Shown: positions 1-9,588, numbered from the stretch's first letter. The stretch: 58,901 bases of DNA from Rhodoferax sp. (GCA_021737865.1 JAIPDC010000002.1:1-58901); one strand, 5' to 3'. The notes: a model not told the origin generated them from the letters alone. Made by a program: numbers and translations.

Positions 1-497
1 TGGCTATCCGGATCGGACAGCACGCCGGGCTGCAAACGGGCCACCGCGTCGAGCAACGCCATGGCGGCCACCTCTCCACCCGACAGCACAAAGTCGCCCA
101 GGCTGATCTGCTCATCCACATGGGTGTCGATAAAGCGCTGGTCTATGCCTTCGTAGCGGCCGCACAGCAATATAGCGCCAGTGCTGCCTGCCCATTTTTG
201 GACTTGGTCGTGGTTCAGGCGCTTTCCTATCGGTGAAAACAAGACCACGGGTGCTGCATCACTGCGTTGGGTCCGAATATGGGCGAGCGTCTGCTCCAGC
301 GGCTCTGCCATCATGACCATGCCTGGCCCACCACCAAAGGGACGATCATCAACCCGACGGTAGTTGCCGCTTGCAAAGTCACGCGGATTGGAGAACCGCA
401 CATCCAACTGCCCGGATTCAAAGGCGCGCCGCGTGATGCCGACCGATAGAAACGGTGCAAACAACTCAGGAAATAGGGTAACAACGTCAAAGCGCAT
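1..497 (-). CDS. trmD: tRNA (guanine-N1)-methyltransferase TrmD, C-terminus cut by window edge
   Basis: Methylates G37 of tRNAs carrying G36, using S-adenosylmethionine, which protects the reading frame during translation. The leftward reading frame begins [13 protein letters not shown], the usual TrmD start, and carries the FGGGPGM loop and the trefoil-knot SAM-binding segment GRYEGIDQR followed by [10 protein letters not shown]. About 165 residues are visible; the family is about 250 long, so the C-terminal third lies beyond position 1. It follows rimM with a 13-nt gap, in the classic rpsP-rimM-trmD(-rplS) ribosome/tRNA operon, so rplS is expected just outside the window. Identification is secure; only the end is missing. 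Confidence 0.96.
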   Translation of the reverse strand, partial: MRFDVVTLFPELFAPFLSVGITRRAFESGQLDVRFSNPRDFASGNYRRVDDRPFGGGPGMVMMAEPLEQTLAHIRTQRSDAAPVVLFSPIGKRLNHDQVQKWAGSTGAILLCGRYEGIDQRFIDTHVDEQISLGDFVLSGGEVAAMALLDAVARLQPGVLSDPDS

Positions 498-510
498 GCT
501 CACGCCGTGC

Positions 511-1074
511 TCAATAGTCGGTTTGCCAGTCCACGCGGATGCGCCGTTCCTTGAGATCTACATCGTCGACGTAGGCGGCAACAAACGGAATCATGCGCTC
601 ACAGGACTTACCGTCCTGCTCGTACTCGATCACCAGCACGGTCTGTGGGCCGGTGGACAGCAGTTCCTTGACGCAACCCAGGGGCTCGTCCTGGCGATTG
701 ATGACGGACAAGCCAATCAGGTCAACCCAGTAGTACTCATCGGTTGCCGCAGCAGGGAAGTTGGAGCGTGAAACAAAGATACGCGCACCACGCAACGCCT
801 CAGCCTCCGTGCGACCGTCCACTCCATGAGCCGAAGCAACAATGGTATCGGAATGCTCTTTGACTTCCTTGACCGCCAGTCGTGCTACTCCAGTAAAGGT
901 CTGGGCACCGCGTTCAGTAGGCAACAAAAACCAATGGCTGGAAGAAAAAAGCGCCTCCGGGTGGGCGCTGTAGGGCAAAACCTTAAACCAGCCCTTGATG
1001 CCCCAAGCGTCTGCAATTCGCCCAACCTCAATGGCATCCGCCGGCAATTCAGCAGGTTCGAGTCCGTTAAGCAT
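511..1074 (-). CDS. rimM: 16S rRNA processing protein RimM
   Basis: Ribosome maturation factor that binds S19 and helps assemble the head of the 30S subunit. The 187-residue product has the N-terminal RimM barrel ([18 protein letters not shown], about residues 16-33) and a C-terminal PRC-barrel ([13 protein letters not shown], then LVIEYEQDG and [13 protein letters not shown]), ending in the usual IRVDW. Length is normal for the family. It lies 52 nt after rpsP and 13 nt before trmD, so the three are almost certainly one transcript. The start [17 protein letters not shown] carries a short non-conserved tail; a later start is possible but there is no better candidate. Confidence 0.95.
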   Translation of the reverse strand: MLNGLEPAELPADAIEVGRIADAWGIKGWFKVLPYSAHPEALFSSSHWFLLPTERGAQTFTGVARLAVKEVKEHSDTIVASAHGVDGRTEAEALRGARIFVSRSNFPAAATDEYYWVDLIGLSVINRQDEPLGCVKELLSTGPQTVLVIEYEQDGKSCERMIPFVAAYVDDVDLKERRIRVDWQTDY

Positions 1075-1126
1075 ACACGTGGGACGCCGCGCGGGGAAGT
1101 AATTGCACCCCGTGCGGCAAGTGGAA

Positions 1127-1378
1127 TCAAGCCGCTTTTTTAGCCGCTTGCTGAATCAGGCGTTCCACTGTGGGGGAGGCTTGTGCGCCAACACCTTGCC
1201 AGTACGTCAGACGGTCCTGGGCGATGCGGATGCTTTCTTCACTAGCGGTGGCGATTGGGTTGTAAAAACCAATGCGCTCAATGAAGCGGCCATCACGGCG
1301 TGTGCGCTTGTCAGCGACAACAATATTGAAAAACGGGCGTGCTTTTGCACCGCCACGGGCGAGTCGAATGACGACCAT
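1127..1378 (-). CDS. rpsP: 30S ribosomal protein S16
   Basis: Small-subunit ribosomal protein S16, 83 residues, with the family signature at the N-terminus ([20 protein letters not shown]) and the conserved [14 protein letters not shown] segment. An AAGGA ribosome-binding site lies just before the ATG. It is first in the rpsP-rimM-trmD operon. The candidate promoter at 1478-1506 would give a leader of roughly 90 nt containing a short perfect hairpin (1440-1457). Confidence 0.98.
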   Translation of the reverse strand: MVVIRLARGGAKARPFFNIVVADKRTRRDGRFIERIGFYNPIATASEESIRIAQDRLTYWQGVGAQASPTVERLIQQAAKKAA

Positions 1379-1439
1379 GATTTATCCTTTGGGTGGCAGA
1401 AATTACTTCCGACCATAAAATTCAAAGTTGAGACACGCA

Positions 1440-1457
1440 ACTGGCCACCCGGCCAGT
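1440..1457 (-). promoter_or_regulatory. Perfect hairpin in the rpsP leader
   Basis: The self-complementary arms ACTGGCC and GGCCAGT flank a 4-nt loop, giving a 7-bp stem. It lies about 60 nt upstream of the rpsP start, inside the leader expected from the candidate promoter at 1478-1506. There is no U-run after it, so it is not a terminator. A role in mRNA stability or autoregulation is only a guess. Confidence 0.35.
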
Positions 1458-1477
1458 GACACTCTGAACAGCCTGCC

Positions 1478-1506
1478 ATTATAACCCGATACCTATCCAT
1501 GACCAA
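1478..1506 (-). promoter_or_regulatory. Candidate sigma-70 promoter of the rpsP-rimM-trmD operon
   Basis: Reading leftward, a perfect TATAAT (1478-1483) lies 17 bp after TTGGTC (1501-1506), which matches half of the -35 consensus. It faces rpsP, and no other good -10 element is seen in the gap. The -35 hexamer falls inside codons 1-3 of the divergent acetyltransferase gene. Confidence 0.6.
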
Positions 1507-2035
1507 GATTCGCCCGAGCACCGACACAGACATCCCTGCCATCACCGCTATTTACGCCCACCACGTGCTCCATGGAACCGGCACCTTCGAAACCGATCCT
1601 CCCAGCGCACAGGACATGGCCGCACGCCGCAGTGACGTACTGTCGAAGAACCTCCCCTATCTTGTGGTTGAGGATGAAGCCGGTGTATTGGGGTTTGCCT
1701 ACTGCAACTGGTTCAAACCCCGACCAGCCTACCGCTACTCCGCAGAAGACTCGATTTACCTAGCTCCATCCGCACGAGGAAAAGGCCTCGGTAAATTACT
1801 TTTGACTGAGCTCATGGCGCAGGCTGAGCGGCACGGTGTTCGCAAGTTGATCGCGGTCATTGGTGACTCGGCCAACCAGGGCTCGGTCGGTCTGCACAAA
1901 GCGTGCGGCTTCAATCACGTGGGGCTGCTGGCCAATTGCGGCTGGAAGTTCGACCGCTGGCTGGATGTGGTTTTGATGGACAAGACCATCGGCAGCGGAA
2001 ACTCAAACCCGCCAAACAGCACGCAGGACCAGTAA
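1499..2035 (+). CDS. GNAT N-acetyltransferase, phosphinothricin/methionine-sulfone acetyltransferase type
   Basis: Acetyl-CoA-dependent N-acetyltransferase of the Pat/YncA subgroup, which acetylates small amines such as phosphinothricin, methionine sulfone or methionine sulfoximine. The 178-residue product opens IRPSTDTDIPAITAIYAHHV, has the hallmark TFE near residue 29, the acetyl-CoA pyrophosphate loop RGKGLG (residues 93-98), and the NQGSVGLHKACGF motif that ends in the GF typical of this group. The C-terminal 15 residues (GSGNSNPPNSTQDQ) look like a non-conserved tail. It is divergent from rpsP and convergent with the phosphate transporter gene. The actual substrate cannot be read from sequence. 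Confidence 0.88.
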   Translation: MTKIRPSTDTDIPAITAIYAHHVLHGTGTFETDPPSAQDMAARRSDVLSKNLPYLVVEDEAGVLGFAYCNWFKPRPAYRYSAEDSIYLAPSARGKGLGKLLLTELMAQAERHGVRKLIAVIGDSANQGSVGLHKACGFNHVGLLANCGWKFDRWLDVVLMDKTIGSGNSNPPNSTQDQ

Positions 2036-2088
2036 CACTGACTGACTCTGTGGCAGAGGATGCGCGCACGTTTTTCGGACGAATGGAT

Positions 2089-3099
2089 TCAAAAAATCTG
2101 CAGACTGATCCAGTAGGCCACGGCCGCAACAAACGCGCTGGCCGGGATCGTGAAAATCCAGGCCCAGACGATGTTGCCCGCCACGCCCCAGCGCACGGCG
2201 CTGGCGCGCTGTGTTGAACCGACTCCGACGATGGCCCCGGTGATGGTATGGGTTGTTGACACCGGAATTCCCATGGCGGTTGCCAAAAACAGCGTGATGG
2301 CACCGCCTGTTTCGGCGCAAAACCCGCCCACCGGCTTTAGCTTGGTGATTTTTTGCCCCATGGTCTTGACGATGCGCCAGCCACCAAACATGGTGCCCAT
2401 ACCAATGGCTGCGTAGCAACACACGATGACCCAAGTCGGTGGAGAGGTTGAACCTGCGGTCGAATAACCCGTGGCGATCAACAGCATCCAGATGATGCCA
2501 ATGGTCTTCTGGGCGTCGTTGCCACCATGGCCCAGACTGTAGGCACCAGCGGAAACCAACTGCAAACGCCGGAACCATTTGTCCACCTTGGAGGGGCGGC
2601 TTCTGCGAAATATCCAGGCCACGATCACCATCATGACCGACCCCAATACGAAGCCCAATATCGGCGACACAAATATAAACACCACGGTTTTCAGAATGCC
2701 TCCAGATAACAGGGCCCCCGCACCCGACTTGGCAATGACCGCGCCCACAATGCCGCCAATCAGGGCATGCGAAGAGCTGCTGGGAATGCCGTAATACCAG
2801 GTGATGACATTCCAGAAAATGGCCCCCAACAGGGCGCCAAACACCACATGGGTATCCACCACCCCCGGCTGCACAATGCCCTTGCCCACCGTGGCAGCCA
2901 CACTGAGCTGAAAGATCAGGATGGCAATGACATTGAAAAAAGCGGCAAAAAGAATCGCCTGCCCGGGCTTCAGAACCCCAGTGGACACCACAGTCGCTAT
3001 CGAATTGGCGGCGTCATGAAAACCATTCATGAAGTCGAACAAAAGAGCCAGCACCACCAGCATGACTACCACCCAAAGGGTCGCTTGAACGGTTTCCAT
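2089..3099 (-). CDS. pit: Inorganic phosphate transporter, PiT family
   Basis: Low-affinity phosphate permease driven by proton or metal-phosphate symport, in the inner membrane. The product is about 336 residues and almost wholly hydrophobic. It has the two PHO4 repeats with signatures FDFMNGFHDAANSIATVVS near the N-terminus and SLGHGGNDAQKTIGI in the second half; GIPVSTTHTITGAIVG lies near the end. I chose the ATG at 3099 (METVQATLW): the in-frame ATG at 3147 would overlap the upstream gene by 29 bp and add a non-conserved leader. The gene follows a DUF47 gene by 19 bp, the standard pairing for this transporter. Confidence 0.95.
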   Translation of the reverse strand: METVQATLWVVVMLVVLALLFDFMNGFHDAANSIATVVSTGVLKPGQAILFAAFFNVIAILIFQLSVAATVGKGIVQPGVVDTHVVFGALLGAIFWNVITWYYGIPSSSSHALIGGIVGAVIAKSGAGALLSGGILKTVVFIFVSPILGFVLGSVMMVIVAWIFRRSRPSKVDKWFRRLQLVSAGAYSLGHGGNDAQKTIGIIWMLLIATGYSTAGSTSPPTWVIVCCYAAIGMGTMFGGWRIVKTMGQKITKLKPVGGFCAETGGAITLFLATAMGIPVSTTHTITGAIVGVGSTQRASAVRWGVAGNIVWAWIFTIPASAFVAAVAYWISLQIF

Positions 3100-3118
3100 C
3101 GTCGTCAGACCGACCGGC

Positions 3119-3766
3119 TCAGGAATTTTCGAGGACGATGCCCTCAATCACATTGGCCACGTCTTCGCACTTGTCGGTAATGGTCTCCAGCAATTCGTAG
3201 ATCGCTTTGAGCTTGATGACTTCGCGCACATCGGGCTCTTCCCGGAAAAGCTTGCTCATGGCAGTGCGCATCACACGGTCGGCATCGGACTCCAATCGGT
3301 CGATCTCTTCGCAGGTCTTGAGCGCCGCCTCGGCGGAGGAAGGTTCCGCAATATTCCCCAAAAGCTGGACCGCATCGCGCAAGCGCTCGCAACACTTCAC
3401 GCTCAGATCCGTCAGTCGGGAGATTTCTTCCGTCATGTGCCGCACATCGTACAGAGCCATCGTTTCAGCCGAATCCTGAATCAGATCCGCCACATCATCC
3501 ATGGTGTTGATAAGAGCATGAATCTGCTCACGATCAATGGGGGTGATGAAAGTGATATGAATAGCCTTATTGCACTCATGCGTCACGCGGTCGGCTGCAC
3601 GTTCAGCATCATCGACCTCCTGGTTGTACTTGGCCCGCAAATCCAGATCGCTGTAGTTGGCGACCAGCTTGGAAAACGCGTGCGCGGCTTCCACAATGCG
3701 GTCTGCATGCTGATTAAACATCTCAAAAAAATTGCCTTCCCGCGGCAGTAGTTTTCCAAACAGCAT
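3119..3766 (-). CDS. DUF47 (PhoU-like) phosphate transport regulator
   Basis: PhoU-like all-helical protein of the DUF47/TIGR00153 family, encoded next to Pit transporters and thought to modulate phosphate uptake; no enzyme activity is known. The product is about 215 residues. It begins MLFGKLLPREGNFFEMFNQH and shows the conserved acidic helices (DLDLRAKYNQEVDDAERAAD, TPIDREQIHALINTMDDVAD). The start at 3766 is preferred because AAGGAAA lies 8 nt before it; the longer frame would need a TTG at 3781. It is first in a two-gene unit with pit. Confidence 0.93.
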   Translation of the reverse strand: MLFGKLLPREGNFFEMFNQHADRIVEAAHAFSKLVANYSDLDLRAKYNQEVDDAERAADRVTHECNKAIHITFITPIDREQIHALINTMDDVADLIQDSAETMALYDVRHMTEEISRLTDLSVKCCERLRDAVQLLGNIAEPSSAEAALKTCEEIDRLESDADRVMRTAMSKLFREEPDVREVIKLKAIYELLETITDKCEDVANVIEGIVLENS

Positions 3767-3918
3767 CACGATTTCCTTCAACCAAACAACAAACTTCTTG
3801 AGATTTTCAAGACGCCGCAGTTTAACCGCCCCATCTCAAATCGACTCAGCAACTCTTTAGCGGCTCCTAAAATACAGTACACCCCCCCATGCAAAGGCCC
3901 GTCCAGACGTAATCGAGT

Positions 3919-3935
3919 ATGAATGGTTCATTCAT
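3919..3935. promoter_or_regulatory. Inverted repeat in the 306-bp gap upstream of the DUF47-pit unit
   Basis: Perfect 7-bp arms ATGAATG and CATTCAT around GTT, about 150 bp upstream of the DUF47 start. It might be an operator for the phosphate genes, but no Pho-box-like direct repeat is visible and no convincing promoter hexamers could be assigned. Apart from this repeat and the acnB terminator, I see nothing else in 3767-4072. Confidence 0.25.
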
Positions 3936-4006
3936 GTAGACCATGGCAAACGGTACAACGACGCTCAGCGCGACGACTTCCTGCACGATTATCAGTATTG
4001 CGCACC

Positions 4007-4038
4007 AAAAAAAAGCCCCGCAGCTTTCACTGCGGGGC
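4007..4038 (-). terminator. Rho-independent terminator of acnB
   Basis: Reading leftward, GCCCCGCAG (complement of 4030-4038) pairs perfectly with CTGCGGGGC (complement of 4015-4023) around a 6-nt loop, followed by a run of eight U residues (4007-4014). It lies 35 nt after the acnB stop codon and is a textbook intrinsic terminator. Confidence 0.93.
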
Positions 4039-4072
4039 CTTGATGCGGTGACGCAATGCGTCAGGTTGAAGA

Positions 4073-6658
4073 TCAGGCCTTAACCGTCGCAGCCGATTCC
4101 GTGTAGTCGCTGATCTTGTCAAAGTTCAGGTATTGGTAAACCTTGTCGCTAGCGGCAGTTAACACACCCATGTCGGCCAGGTACTCTTCCTTGGTCGGGA
4201 TGCGCCCCAGCTTCGAGCAAATAGCAGCCATCTCGGCCGAGCCCAAATAGACGAAGCTGTTCTTGCCCAGACGGTTCGGGAAGTTGCGGGTGGACGTTGA
4301 GAACACCGTCGCACCTTCCTTCACCTGCGCCTGGTTGCCCATGCACAAGCTGCAACCCGGCATCTCCATGCGCGCGCCGGCACTGCCCAGGACGCCGTAG
4401 TGGCCTTCGTCGCTCAACTGCTTGGCATCCATCTTGGTGGGTGGTGCGACCCACAGCTTCACCGGGATGTCGCGCTTGTTTTCCAGCAGCTTGGAGGCTG
4501 CACGGAAGTGGCCGATGTTGGTCATGCAGCTGCCAATGAACACTTCGTCAATCTTGGCACCGGCCACTTCGGCCAGGGTCTTGACATCGTCCGGATCATT
4601 GGGACAAGCCAGAATCGGTTCATGGATGTCGGCCAGGTCGATCTCGATCACTGCAGCGTAGTCCGCATCGGCATCACCCTTGAGCAACTGGGGAGCTTTC
4701 AGCCAGGCTTCCTGCGCCGCGATGCGACGGGCCAGGGTGCGGGCATCGGAATAACCATTGGCAATCATCCACTTCATCATGGTGATGTTGCTGTTGATGT
4801 ACTCCTGAATCGGCTCCTTGTTCAGGTGCACCGTGCAACCGGCGGCGGAGCGTTCGGCAGACGCGTCGGACAACTCGAACGCCTGCTCCACCTTCAGATC
4901 GGGCAGACCTTCGATTTCAAGAATGCGCCCTGAGAAGATATTCTGCTTGCCTTTCTTCTCCACCGTCAGCAAGCCGGCCTTGATGGCGTACAACGGAATG
5001 GCATTCACCAGATCGCGCAAGGTGATGCCGTTTTGCATCTTGCCCTTGAAACGCACCAGCACACTCTCAGGCATGTCCAGCGGCATCACACCGGTGGCGG
5101 CAGCAAACGCGACCAAACCGGAACCGGCAGGGAAGCTGATGCCAATTGGGAAGCGGGTGTGGCTGTCACCGCCGGTGCCAACGGTGTCAGGCAACAGCAA
5201 ACGGTTCAACCAGCTGTGAATAACACCATCGCCGGGGCGCAAGGAGATGCCGCCACGGGTGCTGATGAACTCTGGCAATTCGTGGTGCATCTTCACGTCC
5301 ACGGGCTTGGGATAAGCGGCGGTGTGGCAGAACGACTGCATGACCAAGTCCGCGCTGAAGCCCAGGCAAGCCAGGTCTTTAAGTTCGTCGCGCGTCATCG
5401 GGCCGGTGGTGTCTTGCGACCCAACCGATGTCATCTTGGGCTCGCAATAGGTACCCGGGCGCACGCCCTGGCCCTCAGGCAAACCGCAGGCACGCCCAAC
5501 CATCTTTTGTGCCAGGCTGAAACCCTTTTTGGTATCCGCCGGATCTTGCGGTAAACGGAACAGCGTGGAAGGCTTGAGCCCGAGCGCTTCGCGGGCTTTG
5601 GCGGTCAGACCACGGCCAATGATCAAAGGGATACGGCCGCCGGCGCGCACTTCGTCAAACAGCACGTCGCTCTTGACCTGGAAAGATGCGATCTCCTTTC
5701 CGTCCTTAAAAGCCTTACCGTCATAGGGGCGCAATTCGACCACATCGCCCATGTTCATGGAATTCACATCCAGCTCGATCGGCAAAGCGCCCGCATCTTC
5801 CATGGTGTTGTAGAAAATAGGTGCAATCTTGGTGCCCAGGCAGACACCACCGAAACGTTTGTTGGGCACAAAGGGAATGTCTTCGCCGGTGAACCACAGC
5901 ACGGAATTGGTAGCGGACTTGCGGCTCGATCCAGTGCCAACGACGTCACCCACGTAAGCCACCAGGTTGCCACGCGCGCGCAGGTCTTCGATGAACTTGA
6001 CCGGGCCACGCTTGCCGTCATCCTCGGGGGTGATGCCGTCGCGCTTGTTCTTCAACATGGCCAGGGCATGCAGTGGAATGTCGGGTCGGCTCCATGCGTC
6101 GGGCGCGGGAGACAGGTCGTCGGTGTTGGTTTCGCCAGTCACCTTCAAAATCGTGACGGTGATGCTCTGGGGCACTTCGGGACGGCTGGTGAACCACTCT
6201 GCGTCAGCCCAACTTTGCAGCACGGCCTTGGCATGGTCATTGCCCTTGTCGGCCTTTTCCTTGACATCGTGGAACTGATCGAACATCAGCAGAGTCTTCT
6301 TCAAACCTTCTGCAGCCTGGCTTGCAACCGCTGCGTCGTCCAGCAAGTCCACCATCGGGCTGATGTTGTAGCCACCCAGCATGGTGCCCAGCAACTCGGT
6401 GGCGCGGGCGCGGGAAATCAGTGCGCACTTTTCGGTGCCGTGAGCCACGGCAGCCAGGTAACTGGCCTTGACCTTCGCGGCGTCATCAACTCCAGCGGGG
6501 ACGCGATGGGTGATGAGGTCCACCAACGTGGCTTCTTCACCCTTGGGTGGCGACTTCAGGAGTTCAATCAACTCGCCCGTCTGCTTGGCGGACAACGGTA
6601 GCGGCGGGATGCCCAATGCAGCACGCTCAGCCACATGTTCACGGTAAGTCTTCAACAT
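4073..6658 (-). CDS. acnB: Bifunctional aconitate hydratase 2 / 2-methylisocitrate dehydratase
   Basis: Interconverts citrate and isocitrate through cis-aconitate in the TCA cycle, and usually also handles 2-methylisocitrate. The product of about 861 residues has the AcnB layout: N-terminal HEAT-like domain, swivel domain early in the chain, then the catalytic domains. Visible signatures are [35 protein letters not shown], and the 4Fe-4S ligands in [11 protein letters not shown] and [10 protein letters not shown] start at the ATG (MLKTYREHV) because AAAAAGGAG is correctly spaced before it; a GTG 9 nt upstream overlaps that site. A strong terminator follows. It heads a leftward block of TCA-related genes. 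Confidence 0.97.
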   Translation of the reverse strand: MLKTYREHVAERAALGIPPLPLSAKQTGELIELLKSPPKGEEATLVDLITHRVPAGVDDAAKVKASYLAAVAHGTEKCALISRARATELLGTMLGGYNISPMVDLLDDAAVASQAAEGLKKTLLMFDQFHDVKEKADKGNDHAKAVLQSWADAEWFTSRPEVPQSITVTILKVTGETNTDDLSPAPDAWSRPDIPLHALAMLKNKRDGITPEDDGKRGPVKFIEDLRARGNLVAYVGDVVGTGSSRKSATNSVLWFTGEDIPFVPNKRFGGVCLGTKIAPIFYNTMEDAGALPIELDVNSMNMGDVVELRPYDGKAFKDGKEIASFQVKSDVLFDEVRAGGRIPLIIGRGLTAKAREALGLKPSTLFRLPQDPADTKKGFSLAQKMVGRACGLPEGQGVRPGTYCEPKMTSVGSQDTTGPMTRDELKDLACLGFSADLVMQSFCHTAAYPKPVDVKMHHELPEFISTRGGISLRPGDGVIHSWLNRLLLPDTVGTGGDSHTRFPIGISFPAGSGLVAFAAATGVMPLDMPESVLVRFKGKMQNGITLRDLVNAIPLYAIKAGLLTVEKKGKQNIFSGRILEIEGLPDLKVEQAFELSDASAERSAAGCTVHLNKEPIQEYINSNITMMKWMIANGYSDARTLARRIAAQEAWLKAPQLLKGDADADYAAVIEIDLADIHEPILACPNDPDDVKTLAEVAGAKIDEVFIGSCMTNIGHFRAASKLLENKRDIPVKLWVAPPTKMDAKQLSDEGHYGVLGSAGARMEMPGCSLCMGNQAQVKEGATVFSTSTRNFPNRLGKNSFVYLGSAEMAAICSKLGRIPTKEEYLADMGVLTAASDKVYQYLNFDKISDYTESAATVKA

Positions 6659-6724
6659 GGTTTTCACTCCTTTTTAAGCAACAAAAATACATCTAGCCCC
6701 CGTAAAGAGGGCCTACCCAGCTAT

Positions 6725-7300
6725 CTATTTAATAGTGTTTGGCACCATCTCCTGCGCCACCTTATCTGAACCCAGCGGTACCAGCGCGTCCTTGGGTGCA
6801 TCCAGCAAATGTGGCGCCGGGGACTTCAAGAGCGCCTGAGCAACCAGTAACTGCTGGGGATTCATGCAGTCATCCGCAATGCGCTGACCCAACTTCTGGT
6901 TCATCAACATCGACTTGTTTGCCAATTGCAACCACACGGCGCCTGATGACAGCTCCTCCAGTCGAACCGCGCCGGTACTAGTCACTATCGGGTCCAGCAT
7001 GTAGCGCTTGCGTCCGGACTCCAAAACAAATCGTCCGGCCGTGTGCGCATCGGCGCGCAGGGTCACAACAACAGCCAACTCACATTGGCTCGTTCCCACT
7101 TGCACTCTTTCAGCAATGGCCAGTTGTTCCGCTGACAAAACGGAAGGCCCCGCAGCCTCGACTGCCGGCTTGCTTACCCCTCGCAAGGGCTTTGCTGCAG
7201 GCTTTGCAGCAGGCTTTACTGCGCTGTCTTTGAGCAGTGCCCAGGCAGGAAGGGCAACGACCAAAGAAACCATCAGCCCAGCAAACAATCGATTCATCAT
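6725..7300 (-). CDS. Secreted hypothetical protein between acnB and a CoA-ester lyase gene
   Basis: I do not recognise a named family. The 191-residue product starts MMNRLFAGLMVSLVVALPAWA, a clear Sec signal peptide, followed by a short Lys/Pro/Ala-rich stretch with a KPAAKPAAKP repeat and a compact domain with two cysteines (SQCELAVVV near residue 73 and DDCMNP near residue 144), which could pair in the periplasm. It is 15 nt downstream of the lyase gene and 66 nt upstream of acnB in the same direction, so it may be co-transcribed. Likely periplasmic; function unknown. Confidence 0.75.
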   Translation of the reverse strand: MMNRLFAGLMVSLVVALPAWALLKDSAVKPAAKPAAKPLRGVSKPAVEAAGPSVLSAEQLAIAERVQVGTSQCELAVVVTLRADAHTAGRFVLESGRKRYMLDPIVTSTGAVRLEELSSGAVWLQLANKSMLMNQKLGQRIADDCMNPQQLLVAQALLKSPAPHLLDAPKDALVPLGSDKVAQEMVPNTIK

Positions 7301-7315
7301 GGCGGCTTCTCGGGT

Positions 7316-8368
7316 TTAGTGGATCCGTGCAGGGAAAAACCCCTGCACCGACTGCGGCAATTTACATCCGGTCTGGTGTGCGCGCTCCAGCACCTGCCAA
7401 AAATACCGGAAGCTCGCCCGGTCATGCAATTTGCCATCCACCGAGATGGGGGCCCATTCTTCACTTTGGGCCTGCTGCACGATACGCGCTGCCAACTCCA
7501 GCTCAGACCTGGACGGCGTGAAGGCATGCAATATGGGTCGAATCTGCCCGGGGTGGATACTCCACATCCTCGTATATCCGAACGCAGTGGCGGCGCGCTT
7601 TGCTGCGCGTTCAATGCCAGCCTCATCACGCAACTCGGTCACCACACAATGCGAGGGCACTTTGCCGGATGCATGGCAGGCACTGGCGATGTCGAGCTTG
7701 GCTCGCACCACCAGCGGATGGTGAAACTGGTCCAGAGTCGATGCATCACCCGCATCGCGCAAACCCATGGCCGTGTGGGGAATCGCGCCAGCATGTGCAG
7801 AGACAAAGTCCATCAACCCAAAACTCAAGGACTCGACACGGGGATGCGCCGCAATCTCGAACGCCCGGTGCACCGCAGCCGGCGACTCAATCAACACATG
7901 CAAAGGCAGCGGAATGCTGCGTTGTCCTGGCCGCACAGCGGCGTCCACTGCGGCCAAAGCATGCTCGACATCGGCGAGCGATTCCACTTTGGGAATCATG
8001 ATGTAGCTCAACGAATGGGCGGCACCGCCCACAACAATGTCCACATCCGACGCAAACGAAGCATGATCGACCGCATGCAACCGCACGCCAACCCGGCGTG
8101 ACAACCCTTTTGCTATTAAATCAGGAGCAGCTTGCGCAGCATTGGCGAGGGCTACAACCAGATCTGCCTGAAAAATCTCGCCGCCAACCGGGGCTCCGTC
8201 TTCGCAATCCAGCGTCACGTCAAAGACACAAACGCCGAACTCCTGCGTCATATCAGCCTGCAATTGAAGGCTCTTGACCATGCGCGCCTCGACCCCACTG
8301 TAGTGGTCACAAACAGGCAGCAAACCCGCTACCCCTTGTGCGTCCATGAGTACGTCACGCGGATGCAT
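7316..8368 (-). CDS. HpcH/HpaI aldolase / citrate-lyase-beta-like CoA-ester lyase
   Basis: Member of the CitE/malyl-CoA lyase superfamily: TIM-barrel enzymes that cleave or hydrolyse CoA esters such as malyl-CoA, citramalyl-CoA or citryl-CoA with Mg2+. Visible family features are [11 protein letters not shown] (metal-binding Glu/Asp), [10 protein letters not shown], the Glu in [23 protein letters not shown], and [13 protein letters not shown] near the end. I start at ATG 8368 (MHPRDVLMD), which has AAGGG upstream; the frame is open further. It sits between mdh and acnB, which fits a role around malate/acetyl-CoA, but the substrate is not decided by sequence. A dispersed repeat (8111-8156) overlaps codons for [14 protein letters not shown]. 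Confidence 0.85.
   Translation of the reverse strand: MHPRDVLMDAQGVAGLLPVCDHYSGVEARMVKSLQLQADMTQEFGVCVFDVTLDCEDGAPVGGEIFQADLVVALANAAQAAPDLIAKGLSRRVGVRLHAVDHASFASDVDIVVGGAAHSLSYIMIPKVESLADVEHALAAVDAAVRPGQRSIPLPLHVLIESPAAVHRAFEIAAHPRVESLSFGLMDFVSAHAGAIPHTAMGLRDAGDASTLDQFHHPLVVRAKLDIASACHASGKVPSHCVVTELRDEAGIERAAKRAATAFGYTRMWSIHPGQIRPILHAFTPSRSELELAARIVQQAQSEEWAPISVDGKLHDRASFRYFWQVLERAHQTGCKLPQSVQGFFPARIH
8111..8156 (+). repeat. Dispersed ~45-bp repeat, copy A (inside CoA-ester lyase gene)
   Basis: Begins TGCTATTAAA, contains the core GCAGCTTGCGCA, and ends GAGGGCTACA, matching the pattern TGCTAY..(A-rich)..AGCTGCTTGCGCA..GGGGGCTA seen in the four other copies. It is read in frame on the opposite strand as part of the lyase. 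It is the most diverged full-length copy. Confidence 0.6.
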
Positions 8369-8411
8369 TACACAGGCCCTTGAGCGCACGCAGCACAATC
8401 GCGGGCCACTG

Positions 8412-8484
8412 CGGAACCGGCTTTGCCGGGCCGCTGGTGGCGCCCCCTTGAGGGGGAGGCGCCGCAGGCGCTTCGGGGGCGGGT
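8412..8484. repeat. GC-rich triple-hairpin intergenic repeat downstream of mdh
   Basis: Three perfect hairpins in tandem: CCGGC-TTT-GCCGG (8417-8429), CCCCC-TTGA-GGGGG (8443-8456) and GCGCC-GCA-GGCGC (8459-8471), followed by TTCGGGGGCGGGT. From memory, very similar elements are scattered between genes in many Comamonadaceae genomes. It starts 5 bp beyond the mdh stop, so it may act as a transcript end or RNA stabiliser for mdh. No second copy is seen in this window. Confidence 0.65.
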
Positions 8485-8488
8485 CATT

Positions 8489-9475
8489 TCACAGCAGGTG
8501 TGCGACGCCGGCTTGCTCGTCTTGCAATTCTTTCAGGGTTTTGTTGATGCATTCCTGGCTGAACGCGTCAACTGGCAGGCCTTCGACCAGTGTGTACTCG
8601 CCACCGGCGCAAGTCACTGCGAAACCAAACATGGTGTCCTTTGGAATGCCATACTGGCCGTCCGACGGAATACCCATGGTGACCCACTTGCCATTGGTGC
8701 CCAGGGCCCAATCACGCATGTGGTCGATCGCTGCGTTGGCCGCTGAGGCGGCCGAAGATACACCCCGCGCTGCGATGATGGCCGCGCCACGCTTACCAAC
8801 GGTCGGCAGGAACGTATTCGCATTCCAATCCTGGTCGTTGATCATGTCCTTAACGCTTTGGCCATTGATGGTGGCAAAGCGGTAATCCGCGTACATGGTG
8901 GGCGAATGGTTGCCCCAGACGGCCATCTTTTCGATATCAGCCACGGCCTTACCGGTCTTGGCAGCCAGTTGGCTCAAGGCACGGTTATGGTCCAGGCGCA
9001 GCATGGCAGTGAAGTTTTTGCGTGGCAGATCAGGCGCGCTCTTCATGGCGATGTAGGCATTGGTGTTGGCTGGGTTACCCACCACCAGTACGCGCACATC
9101 ACGGCTGGCCACTGCATTCAGCGCCTTACCTTGGGCAGTGAAGATCTCGGCATTAACAGCCAGTAACTCGGCACGCTCCATGCCGGGGCCGCGGGGGCGT
9201 GAACCAATTAACAATGCGTAATCGACATCTTTGAATGCGGTCATAGGATCGCTGTGGGCTTCCATACCCACCAGCAGCGGGAACGCGCAATCCTGCAACT
9301 CCATCATCACGCCCTGCAGTGCCTGCTGGGCCTTCTCAACTGGTACTTCCAGCAAGCTCAACACGATGGGCTGGTCCTTGCCCAACATTTCGCCCGAGGC
9401 GATACGAAACAGAATTGCGTATCCAATTTGACCGGCTGCTCCGGTGACTGCAACGCGAACGGGCTTTTTGCTCAT
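8489..9475 (-). CDS. mdh: Malate dehydrogenase
   Basis: NAD-dependent oxidation of malate to oxaloacetate in the TCA cycle. The 328-residue product has the Rossmann motif [11 protein letters not shown] (residues 10-20), the substrate arginines in [22 protein letters not shown], the LRLDHNRA segment and the catalytic His in [13 protein letters not shown]. This is the MDH form common in betaproteobacteria and Actinobacteria. The ATG at 9475 ([10 protein letters not shown]) is preferred because GGAG is properly placed before it; the frame stays open upstream. It is divergent from the gntR regulator gene and its candidate promoter abuts the regulator's palindrome. Confidence 0.97.
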   Translation of the reverse strand: MSKKPVRVAVTGAAGQIGYAILFRIASGEMLGKDQPIVLSLLEVPVEKAQQALQGVMMELQDCAFPLLVGMEAHSDPMTAFKDVDYALLIGSRPRGPGMERAELLAVNAEIFTAQGKALNAVASRDVRVLVVGNPANTNAYIAMKSAPDLPRKNFTAMLRLDHNRALSQLAAKTGKAVADIEKMAVWGNHSPTMYADYRFATINGQSVKDMINDQDWNANTFLPTVGKRGAAIIAARGVSSAASAANAAIDHMRDWALGTNGKWVTMGIPSDGQYGIPKDTMFGFAVTCAGGEYTLVEGLPVDAFSQECINKTLKELQDEQAGVAHLL

Positions 9476-9557
9476 GGTGTTAACTCCAGGAAGTGTTGTA
9501 AAAACGGCGACTGTCCGGGGACCCAAGCGAAAGGGTGAGTCCTTCAGAATGGGACGG

Positions 9558-9587
9558 AGTTTACCCCCGAAATTACGGCAAAGTCAA
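9558..9587 (-). promoter_or_regulatory. Candidate mdh promoter
   Basis: Reading leftward, TTGACT (9582-9587, five of six -35 bases) is followed after 18 bp by TAAACT (9558-9563, four of six -10 bases). The TCTTATATAAGA palindrome at 9599-9610 lies just upstream of the -35 element, where a bound regulator could affect polymerase. Confidence 0.45.
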
Positions 9588-9588
9588 T

